A DNA stretch of 64,000 bases. It comes from Thiohalobacter thiocyanaticus. Lineage in GTDB: Bacteria; Pseudomonadota; Gammaproteobacteria; Thiohalobacterales; Thiohalobacteraceae. The notes beneath the pieces are model-generated. The model searched no databases. It had not been told where the DNA came from and saw nothing but the letters and a program-made list of their open reading frames with translations. The stretch is taken from the NCBI RefSeq assembly GCF_003932505.1, contig NZ_QZMU01000001.1, positions 682,001-746,000 on the forward strand. The letters run 5' to 3'. Position numbers and translations under genes: made by a program. How positions within the stretch are numbered: position 1 is the stretch's first letter; every line of letters starts with the position of its first letter. Below, piece by piece: positions 53,341-63,200 of the stretch.

Positions 53341-54870
53341 ATGTCCGAGATCCCGACACAGGATAAGACCTCGCGCAAACGCCCCCGCCGCCGCGGGAGC
53401 GCCTGGCGGCGGCTGCGCCGGTCCCTGCCGGGCCATATCCCGATCGCCTACAAGCTGTCCTTCGTGATCTCCGTTCTGATGGTCACCTGTATCGGCCTGC
53501 TGGCCAGCCTGGTGGTCCAGCACCAGAACCAGATCCTGCGTCAACAGGTCGACGAACTGGGCCGCACCCTGGCCCATCAGTTCGCCCGTTCCTCCGCCGA
53601 GCCGCTGCTGGCCGACGACAGTCTGGCGCTGGACGTGCTGACCACCAACCTGATCCAGGACGACAATGTCCTGGGCACCGCCATCCTCAGCTCGAAAGGC
53701 GAGATCCTCACCCAGGCCGGCATCACGCCCTTCGACCAGCCCCAGGGCGATACCGCGCCCGACCCCAACCGCCTGCGCGGCTACGAATGGCAGAGTCGGG
53801 ACGCCAGTCAGGCATATTCCTACGATCTGGTCGCCTTCACCAGCGCTGTGCGGGTCCAGGACGTGGTTGCCGGCCACGTGGTCATTACCCTGGACCGTAC
53901 ACCCTGGGAGCACTCCCTGTTCACCGCCAACCAGCACATCATCCTGGCCAGTCTGATCGTGGTGCTGATCGGCTCGGTGCTCACGGTCGCCCTCAGCCGG
54001 CGGCTGTCCCAGCCCATCTATGACCTGATCCACGCCAGCCAGGCACTGGACGAAGGGCTGTACCACCTGCGCTTCCCGGAGCGGCGCAAGGACGAGCTGG
54101 GCAACCTGATGTCCTCCTTCAACCGGCTGGCCGAGGGCCTGCACCAGAAGAACCAGGTCGAGCGTACCCTGTCGCGCTACCTCTCGCCCCATGTGGCGCA
54201 GGAAATCCTGGCGCGCGGCACCCGCCTGGGCGGCCAGCGCGTCGATGCCACCGTATTGTTCGCCGACATCGTCGGCTTCACCGAGATGTCCGAACGCATG
54301 GCCCCGGAAGCGGTCGCCCAGTTGCTCAACCAGTATTTCGCTCATATCTTCCGTGCCACCGACGCCAACCACGGCATGATCGACAAGTACATCGGCGACT
54401 GCGCCATGCTGGTCTTCGGCGTGCCCCAGTCCGATCCCGATCATGCCTTCAACGCCGTAATCTGCGCCCTGATGATCCAGCGCCTGGTCGGGCTGGAGAA
54501 CCAGGCCCGCGAACGCCGCGGCCAGCCGCCGGTGCGGTTCCGGCTGGGTCTGAACAGCGGCGAGATGCTGGCCGGCAACATGGGCGCGGACGAACGCATG
54601 GAATACACGGTGGTCGGCGACAACGTCAACCTGGCCTCCAGGCTGTCGGCCTGCGCCGAAGCCGGCCAGGTGCTGGTGTCGGAATCGGTGTACGCACGCG
54701 ACGAGGTGCAGGGCCGCGTGATCGCCGAGGCCCACGAGGCGGTCACCCTGCGCGGCATCTCCCGCCCGGTCATGACCTACCGTATCCTGGATCTCAAACC
54801 CGAATACCGCGAAGCCTTTGACCAGCAGATCGAGCTGATCTGGCACCAGGGACGGCTGCAGAGCGCATGA
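53341..54870 (+). CDS. Membrane-bound class III adenylate/guanylate cyclase
   Basis: 509 residues: basic N-terminus, transmembrane helix (about 40-62), periplasmic sensor (about 65-200), second helix (about 205-225), HAMP (about 225-280), then a class III cyclase domain (about 295-480). Metal-binding FADIVGFTEMSE and KYIGDCAMLVFGVP, and VVGDNVNLASRL, are present, so it should be active. cAMP is more likely than cGMP but this is not certain. ATG 53341 has no clear ribosome binding site. Overlaps the next gene by four bases (ATGA). Confidence 0.88.
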   Translation: MSEIPTQDKTSRKRPRRRGSAWRRLRRSLPGHIPIAYKLSFVISVLMVTCIGLLASLVVQHQNQILRQQVDELGRTLAHQFARSSAEPLLADDSLALDVLTTNLIQDDNVLGTAILSSKGEILTQAGITPFDQPQGDTAPDPNRLRGYEWQSRDASQAYSYDLVAFTSAVRVQDVVAGHVVITLDRTPWEHSLFTANQHIILASLIVVLIGSVLTVALSRRLSQPIYDLIHASQALDEGLYHLRFPERRKDELGNLMSSFNRLAEGLHQKNQVERTLSRYLSPHVAQEILARGTRLGGQRVDATVLFADIVGFTEMSERMAPEAVAQLLNQYFAHIFRATDANHGMIDKYIGDCAMLVFGVPQSDPDHAFNAVICALMIQRLVGLENQARERRGQPPVRFRLGLNSGEMLAGNMGADERMEYTVVGDNVNLASRLSACAEAGQVLVSESVYARDEVQGRVIAEAHEAVTLRGISRPVMTYRILDLKPEYREAFDQQIELIWHQGRLQSA

Positions 54871-55939
54871 GGCAGTGGCTGGTTATCCTGCTGGTGACGG
54901 GAATGCTGCTGGCCGGCGGCTGCAGTGTTACCCCGTCGCGTGACACCGACATCCTCTCCCCCGTGACCCGGGCCGGCACCGAGTACGAGCAGGCGCGCGA
55001 GCTCTATGCTGAAGATCCCGCCATCATCGACCTCTACCGCGACCGGCTGGTCGAACTCTCCCTGACCCTGGCACAGCACCGGCGCCAGGAAGGCGAGTGG
55101 TATGCCGCCGAGCGCACCCTGGAGCATGCCCTGACCTACCTGCCGGAACACGACCGCCTGCAACAGGCCCTGGACGAGACCGCCCGGCAGCGGCAGGCAC
55201 AGATGCAGCACACCCGGGACCAGGCCCTGGCAGCCGAAGCGCAGTATGAACTGGCCCGCAGGACGGCCCTGCGGGAACAGGTCCGCCTGCAGGAAACCGA
55301 CTACCTGCATGACTGGCGTCTGAGCCGGAACACCCGCCGGCTCGAAGCGCTGGCCGAGCCGCTGCGCAACTGCGCCCGGCGCAACCTGGAACGCGACGCC
55401 CTGGAACTGGCCGAACGTTGCCTGGAACTGGCCGGCCAGATCCGCGGCGAAGACTTCGTACAGGACACCCTCCAGGCCCTGCAAGCCAGGCGGACATCGG
55501 CGGAACAGGCGACAACGGAAGTCACTGCGCCTGCGCCCGCGCCGGCACAGACCCGCACCACGACCAGCAACAACAACAGAAGCAGGAACGCGAGCTGCGC
55601 GCCCGCCTGACCCGTGCCATGAACGCGGGCGACCTGACCCAGGCACGCGCCATCACCCGTGAGCTGATCGAGCTCAAGGGCCGCACCCCGCAGCTGCGCG
55701 ACCTGCAGCGTTCCCTCGACACCGCCATCCAGGTACAGATCGACAGCCTGCACAAGCTTGCCAACGAGCATTACCGCTCACAGCGTTACCAGGAAGCCCG
55801 AACGACCTGGGAAGAGGTGCTTAAACTGGATCCGCAGGACCCCCAGGCCCGCGCCCTGATCGAGCGTGCCGACCGGGTCATCCAGAAACTGGAATCGCTG
55901 CACCAGGAAGACGGGAACCCGGCCGCCGCCGCCCAGTGA
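54867..55939 (+). pseudogene. Tetratricopeptide lipoprotein, one-base frameshift
   Basis: About 357 codons; overlaps the cyclase stop (ATGA). Lipobox LLAGGC (Cys19), then TPR-like helices with many Arg, Gln and Glu. The frame breaks near 55556-55575, in a CAACAACAA region: the first frame goes on as NNNRSRNASCAPA and stops at 55610, while another frame gives QQQQKQERELRARLTRAM and a C-terminal TPR pair (ANEHYRSQRYQEARTTWEEV). One base is missing. Function unknown; coupling suggests a partner of the cyclase. Confidence 0.75.
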
Positions 55940-56031
55940 GCCATGCGGACAGTGCGATAATGCTCAGGGCCGCATAGCCCACTATTGACCCGACGACCCA
56001 TGAACCACAGCACTCACGCCTTCTCCGCATC

Positions 56032-59000
56032 ATGAGATTACCCGCTGCCCTGCACTACCGGCCACCCCGGTGGCCGGTCTTTCGGCGGGCCCGTTGCTTT
56101 CCAGGCTCCGCCACGATTCTCTACCTCTTTCTGAGCCTTGCCTGCGGCAAGGTGTATGCACACCCGTTTGACCCGGAATACGCGGACGGACCAACGCACA
56201 GTGAACTACGGCTGAGTCCGGCCGAGACCCGCTATCTGCAGCAGATCGGGGAGTTGAGTGTCCCCCTGATCCGCGGCCAGCCGCCGCTCAGCTTCATTGA
56301 AAACGGGGCACCGCGGGGCTACCTGAACGAACTGCTGGAGGTCATCAGCACCAAACTGGGGCTCAGCTATCGTCGTTTCGACGCGAGCTACACCGGGTCC
56401 ATCCAGGCCCTGCGCGACAACACCGCGGACCTGCTGAATGATTATTCCAGCTTCGGTGATCGCTCGGAGTATCTGCTCGAAAGCGATCCGGTACTGATTT
56501 CACCTTTCGTCGCCATCGGCCGCGCCGACTCGAAACCGATACGCAGCATGGAAGACCTGCGTCAGGCCCGGCTGGTACTGGTCTCCGGCTTCCAGCAGAC
56601 CCGCATCATAATGGAACGCTACCCCGGGCTGAATTTCGTCCTGGTGGACAGTATCGACCAGGCATATCGTACCCTGCGGTCCAGGGACGCGGACTACTAC
56701 ATCGACAACGCCACGCATGCCGGCTATTACCTGCGTCACCACATGATCACCGATCTCGGGATCGCCGGGGAGCTCCCTGCGGATGAAATCGGCCGGCTCA
56801 AGCTCCACTTCGCCGTCTCGACACGCCACCCGCTGTTGCATTCAGCCATCCAGAAAACCCTGAACCGGATGATGGAGAACAAGGAGCTGGACCGGCTCAA
56901 GGACAAGTGGCTGTACAGAAGCGGGACGGCAAACACACTTCACCTGACAGCGGAGGAACGCAACTGGCTGGAAGCCAATCCCGAGATCCGGGTGGCCCTT
57001 GATCCTGGCTGGGCACCGGTGGAATACCGGGACGAGGCCGGGAAGTACAGCGGGATATCACTGGATTACCTGACGCAACTCGAACAAAGACTCGGAATCG
57101 ATTTCCGCATCATGGAAGGACTCAGCTGGCAGCAGGGCGTGGATGCGCTCAAAGCACGTCAGGCGGACATGTTCGCCTCCGTCGCCAGAACACCGCAGCG
57201 GGAGGAGTACCTGCGATTCACCCATCCCTATCTGGAAATGCCCATTCGCATATTCACCAGGGACGATGTGTCCTATATCGGCGATCTGGAGAACATTTCA
57301 GGCATGCGGGTGGCCGTCGTGGCGGGATATGCCATCCAGGACTGGTTGAACAATGATTATCCCCGCCTCGATCTGATCACGGTGGCAACCCCGGCCGAAG
57401 GTCTCAAGCGGGTCGCATCCGGAGACATCGATGCATTCATCGGCAATGTGGTGACAGCAACCTACTATATGGGCAGACACCAGATAGACAATGTGCGTGT
57501 TGCCGGTGACACGCCCTATTTCAACTCCCAGGCCATGGCCGTGCGCAATGACTGGCCGATACTCACCGGTATCCTGCAGAAGGCCCTGGACTCGATCAGC
57601 GCCGAGCAACACAAGAGCATATACAACCGCTGGATGTCCATCCGTTTCGAGCATACACCGGACTACCGTATGCTCTGGTGGCTTGCCGCCATCGCCACGC
57701 TGGTTCTGGCGGCCAGTTTCTACTGGAACAGGATCCTGGACCGGACCGTCAAGGCACGCACCGCGGAACTCCAGGAAAACGAAACCCGGATACGCGATAT
57801 TCTGGCCGCCAGAAACTATATCCTGGAAGGCACCAATGCGGGCACCTGGGACTGGACCATCCCCAGTCGCCGGCTCGTGGTCAATGAGCGCTGGGCGAAT
57901 ATCATCGGCTATCGACTGGAAGAACTGGAGCCGGTGGATATCGACACCTGGTTCGAAAGCGTCCACGATGCCGACAGGGGTGAGATACAGACTGCACTGG
58001 ACGCCCACTTCAGCGGTGACAGTGACTACTTCGATGTTGAATTCCGCCAGCGTCACAAGGACGGTCACTGGGTCTGGATCAACGCCCGCGGCAAGGTGGT
58101 GGAGCGCAACGGCGATGGCGATCCCGTGCGCATGAGCGGCACCCACCTCGACATCACCGCCCGCAAGCAGGCGGAAGAAACCATACTCTACCAGGCCCAC
58201 TATGATGGGCTGACCGGGCTCCCGAACCGCTTCCTCACCCTGGACCGCCTGTCCCAGCTGCTGCTGGACGCACGGCGCCGCGACGAAAAGATCTGTGTCC
58301 TGTTCATCGATCTGGACGATTTCAAGAAAATCAACGACACCCTGGGCCATGACACAGGCGACAGGATCCTGGTCGATGCCGCCAAACGCCTGCGTCAGGC
58401 CATACGCGGTGTCGATACCATCGGCCGCCTGGGCGGTGACGAATTCATCGTGCTCGCCGGCAATCTGCATGCGGACAGGGACATCATCCAGGTCGCCGAA
58501 CAGATACTGGAAGGCTTCCGCACCCCATTCCGCCTGGACGGACGGGACCTCATGCTGACCGCCAGCATCGGCATCTCCATCTATCCCGACGATGCCGACA
58601 GCGCACTCAAGCTGCTGCAGAATGCCGACTCCGCCATGTACCACTCCAAGGCCCATGGCCGCAACACCTTTGCCTTTTTCACCGAGGCGATGAACGCAAG
58701 CCTGTCACGCCGGCTGAGTCTCGAGGAAAAGATGAACGGCGCCCTGGAACGCGGCGAATTCCACCTGGAATTCCAGCCGAAGATCGAACTCGGAGGACAG
58801 ATTATCATCGGCGCGGAGGCCCTGCTGCGCTGGACCAGCCCGGACCTGGGGCAGGTCTCGCCCGCCGAGTTCATCCCCATCGCCGAGCAGACGGGACTGA
58901 TCGTCCCCATCGGGGAGTTCGTGCTGGCCGAGGCACTGAAAACCGCCGCCCGGCACAACCAGCGATCAGACCAGCCGTTCTCGATCGCCATCAACTTCTC

Positions 59001-59470
59001 ACCGCAGGCAGTTCCGCGATCCCGGCCTGGTGGACTTCTTCACCCGCTGCGTCGAGGATACCGGTATCGGCTGGGATCAGATCGAAATCGAGATCACCGA
59101 GGGCGTGTTGATGACCGGCCTGTCCTATATCGAGGCGGCCCTGTCAGCCCTGAGCGAAAAAGGCGTGTCGCTGGCCATGGACGATTTCGGCACCGGCTAT
59201 TCTTCGCTGAGCTACCTGCGTGAGTTTCCCTTCACCGTATTGAAAATCGACCGCAGCTTTGTCCAGGCAATCACCGGCAACAACAACGACTTCGAACTCG
59301 TCAAGGCCACCATCGCCATGGCCCACAGCCTGGGCCTGAAGGTCGTCGCCGAAGGCGTCGAGACCGAAGACCAGCGCCGGATACTCAAGGAACAGGGCTG
59401 CGACTACGCCCAGGGCTATCTCTTCGGCAGGCCGATGAGCGCGGATGAACTCTTCGCGATGATTCAGTAA
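56032..59470 (+). pseudogene. Solute-binding-PAS-GGDEF-EAL receptor, one-base frameshift
   Basis: About 1,146 codons. Signal region (1-44), two SBP_bac_3 amino-acid-binding-type periplasmic domains (about 70-290 and 310-530), a transmembrane helix (about 546-566), PAS (590-710), GGDEF (IGRLGGDEFIVLAG near 800) and EAL (IGAEALLRWTSP near 929), both motifs intact. At about 59003-59013 the reading shifts: SPQAVPRS in one frame, QFRDPGLVDFFTRC in the other. One extra base, most simply the A in CGCAGG. Without it the EAL domain continues (EITEGVLM, DDFGTGYSSLSYL) to 59470. Otherwise the protein stops at 59223. Confidence 0.85.
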
Positions 59471-59495
59471 TCCGAGCATGGGGGTCACGAGCATA

Positions 59496-59947
59496 GGGGT
59501 CAGGTCTTGCAATCCATCCCGGCCCGGACCGGATTCAGGACAACATACCGCGACAGTTCCAGCAGGTAAGCTTCGCGTTCCACCAGTATCCCCTTGAACC
59601 GACCTTGGAAGAGGTGCCCAACCAACCCATGACGTCGGTTGAAGGTCTGCGTATAGACGCCATTCAGCTGGCGCATCCCACGGGAGAGATTGGCCTCGGG
59701 CGTCTCCACCACCAGATGGTAATGATTCGTCATCAGGCAATAGCCATGACAGCGCCAGTTGAATCGATCACAGACACCGTCGAAGATGGATAACCAATGC
59801 AGACGATCCGCCTCATCGGCATAGATATCCTCGCGTCTGTCGCCACGGGCGGTGACATGGTACAGCCCGCCTGCGACCTCGATCCGTAACGGCCGCGCCA
59901 TAGAGCCCTCCCTGGCTCATTGGTGTTGGATTGCAAGACCTGACCCC
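59496..59947. mobile_element. REP-associated transposase element with 21-bp inverted ends
   Basis: Perfect 21-base inverted repeats at 59496-59516 and 59927-59947 (starting GGGGTCAGGTCTTGCAATCC) flank the Y1 transposase gene. Length 452 bases. This is the structure expected of a REP-type (RAYT) element or a small deletion derivative of one. Confidence 0.75.
59500..59901 (-). CDS. REP-associated tyrosine (Y1) transposase, shortened
   Basis: 133 residues of the TnpA-REP/RAYT family: MARPLRIEVAGGLYHVTARG, YCLMTNHYHLVVETP (the HxH metal site), LVGHLFQGRFKGILVE, and LSRYVVLNPVRAGM with the candidate catalytic Tyr. Relatives usually continue another 80-150 residues after NPVRAG; here the frame runs into the left inverted repeat, which encodes the last residues DCKT and stop. 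The catalytic core seems intact, the C-terminal part is gone, so activity is doubtful. Confidence 0.85.
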   Translation of the reverse strand: MARPLRIEVAGGLYHVTARGDRREDIYADEADRLHWLSIFDGVCDRFNWRCHGYCLMTNHYHLVVETPEANLSRGMRQLNGVYTQTFNRRHGLVGHLFQGRFKGILVEREAYLLELSRYVVLNPVRAGMDCKT

Positions 59948-59956
59948 GTCACCCCC

Positions 59957-60259
59957 TTACAGAAGGATAAAGAGCGCAACGGGAATCAAAGCATTAATAA
60001 TAAATGAGATTGATTCCGGCAATTTCAACACTTCATTAACGCTCTTTTCTTTATGGGCCAGAACCAGAATAAATAGCGCTACGCATGAAATAATAAAAAC
60101 TGGAACGCCAAAACGAAAAAGCTCGTATGCAAACTCAAAATCGGATTGCGCTTCAATACGACCAAATAACCCGCCACCAAGAATCCATGAGTAAATCAAA
60201 TAAAGGTTTACGAATAGTAACGATGATATTAACCCCCATTTTATTATTTTATCTGCCAT
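59957..60259 (-). CDS. Small three-helix membrane protein, candidate immunity protein to the RHS toxin
   Basis: 100 residues with hydrophobic segments near 5-27, 48-70 and 80-100 and no recognised family. It starts 13 bases after the RHS stop on the same strand, is A/T-rich like the RHS 3' end, and so resembles the toxin-immunity arrangement of polymorphic toxin loci. A membrane-embedded immunity protein would suit a phospholipase toxin. Role inferred only from position. Confidence 0.55.
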   Translation of the reverse strand: MADKIIKWGLISSLLFVNLYLIYSWILGGGLFGRIEAQSDFEFAYELFRFGVPVFIISCVALFILVLAHKEKSVNEVLKLPESISFIINALIPVALFILL

Positions 60260-60272
60260 TCCATTACCCTAA

Positions 60273-63200
60273 TCATCTATTCAATTTATGCCGAAAGAAC
60301 ATATCAGCCTTTTCCCTAAAATCGTCTGCTGACGAGTTGTGACCAGGCATACCCGTTAAGGGGTTGGGTGGCGAATTCTGTGGAGGCTTAGGCCATTCTG
60401 TAGTATTTGATGGCAAGTTTCGCATGCAACGTAATAAAGCCTCATCACATATTCTCTCAATTTTATTGTCTAGTGGACTATCCGGTTTGCATGTGTTCTC
60501 TTTTTGCTCATAGCAGTAATCATGATACATAAAACACTCGTCCAAGCTATCCACCGGAGGAAGCGGATCATTTGGAATATTATTTCCACTTTGTCCACCG
60601 GCCCAATTCCTGCCACCCCAGTTCCCGTACATCTCCCATAATCCATGTGGGTCATACCAATTGACCGGATTATTCCCGACATATGCGTATGCATTCAGCC
60701 CACCTTTCAAGCCAAGGGGATCCGCAGTAATATACCGCCCCGTGCTTGAATCATAATACCTAAAGTAGTTGTAATGCAGCCCCGTCTCACGATCATAATA
60801 CTGGCCCGGAAACCGCAGATTGAACATCACCACCCGCCCGTCCCCGTCCGGATCCTCGTCGACCGTGGCCTTCCCGAACGGCGTATGGGTCGCCGACCAG
60901 ACCCTGGCCCCATTCTCGTCGGTCAGGGCCTTGGGCGTACCCAGGTGGTCATTGTGAATATAGTAAGTTTTTTGCGCAGGCACAGACTCTTCTATAGCAG
61001 AAGGGCCAGGAGACGCCGCATAGAACTGCCTTAGAATAGATAAGTCCGCCAGATTAACAAATCCGCTCCCATCAAAATCAGCATCTTCGTCGGTTGATCC
61101 ATAGCTCTGCCTGAATAGTGAAAAATCTGTCAAGTTGACAAAACCGTCATCATTGAGATCAGCATCACACCGATTACCGTATCCATCCCCGTTGCTGTCG
61201 TACTGATCAGGATTGACATGATATACGCAATTATCCTGACTATCGGGGACGCCGTCGCCGTCGTGATCCGCGATAATTACCGCCAGTGGGCGGCCGTTGA
61301 GATACACATATTCCCGTTGGATCACGCCCGCATCCGTGCGTTTGACTCGCAACTGCCCGGCCTGATCATACAGGTAGGCAATGCTTTGGTTTTCGTTCAG
61401 CCGATTCTTGCGTGTCCGCTGCCCGAGGCCATTGTAGCTGTAGACTGCCACCCCCCCGACTTCCTTCAGGCGGTTGTCAGGCGTGTAGTCCAGCACCTGG
61501 CCACGCAGTACGGTCGTATTGCCGTTGGGGTCAAGCTGGATCGCGCCACTGTCCCCGTCCAATGAGGTCAGGCGGTTGCTGCGTGGCGTATAACCGTATT
61601 GGGTCATTCCCGCATCGGTTGTCAGCTGCGTGCGGTTTCCATTGGGATCGTAGACATAATCATGCTGTCCGAAACTGCCTGCGGCCGTATCCAGTCGATT
61701 CAGAGCATCGTAGCCGAAGGTGCTTGACTGTCCACTGATGAGTTCGTTGCGCTGCTGCAGGTTCCCGTTGCCGTCATAGAGTGAATAATCCATCTGCAGG
61801 GTGCCGTCAACATTCTGGCTCTGCAGTCGATGGGCGATATCGTAGCCCTGCGACAGGGTGATGCCATTGCCGTAGACAAGATGGCTGACATCGCCGAAGG
61901 GCGTGTATTGGATGTTGCTTGCCAGAAGAAGGCTGTTGCCATCCTTTGTCATCTTAAGGGTTTGAACGTTTCCTGCCGGGTCATACTCGTAACTGACCTT
62001 CGCTCCAGAGGGATAGGTGATTTCTGCCAGCCGCCCCGCGCGATCATAGCTGTAGGCCAGGCCCTGTGACTCAGCCACCTCGCCAAAGGCGGTATAGCTG
62101 TACTCCACCACGCTGCTTCCACGCGTCACCCGGCACAGCAAACCCTGCCCGTTGGAGCAGGTGTCGTAGACATAGCTGACGTCGCTCTCCGCGCCGGGGC
62201 CGTCGATGGCGGTGAGGCGGTTCAGGGCATCGTAGCTGTAGGTGAATACCTGGCCCTTGGCATCGGCTTTCTCGATCCGATTACCGGCGGCATCGTAACG
62301 GAAGGTGGTCGTGCCAGTGTCGGGGCTGGCCTGACTGATCAGATTCCCCAGATCGTCGTAGGCATAGGTGGTGGTGCCGTCGATAGGGTCGGTGACGGTG
62401 GTCAGATTGTCCTGAGCATCGTAATCGTAGATGGTGGCGGCATCAGCGGTCGTCGGATCGCTGCCGCCGTCATCCTGAACGGTGTGAGTCAGGCGGCGCA
62501 GGGCGTCATAGCTGTAATCGGTGACCGTGCCCCGGCCATCGGTCCGGCGGTTCAGGGTTCCATCCGGAGCATAGTCATAGTCGTCTGATTCGTTGGCCTG
62601 GGTCGTGGTATCGAGCTGGTTGTAGATGTCGAAGGCCTGGGTGAGCTGCTTTTTCAGGGCCCCGGCATTGTCGTAGATTTTCTCAGCCTCGCGATTGCCT
62701 TCGGTGTCCAGGGTGTACTCGATGTAATTGCCCAGTCCATCGGTGATCCGGACCAGGCGGCGGGCATCATCGTAGCCGAAGCTGAGCACGGTGGCCTCGG
62801 GAGCGCCATCAGCCTGGGTGATGGTCTCGACCTCACCGGTGGGCAGGTAGGTCCAGCGGGTAGTGCGAGTCTTACCGGTATAGGTGTCGGTCTCGGTGCG
62901 GGTGTGGAGTCGGTCGTTGCCGATGTAGTAAGTGAAGCCAAGCTGCAGGCCGTTGGGACGGGTTTCCGAGGCCACTTTGCCGGTGGCAGTGTACTGGATA
63001 TCGCGGCGGATCAGGACGCCGTGGGCGTTTTCGATCTCCTTCAGGCGGCCGCGATTGTTGCCATAGGCCGGATCGTTGGGGTAGTAGCGATAATGCGTGA
63101 CATCGCTGACGTCGGTGCGCGGGCCGTCGATCAGGCTTAGCTGGTGCAGGGGGCCGTTGTACTCGTAGCGGGTGGTGCGGGTGACCGGGTTGCCGTCGGG

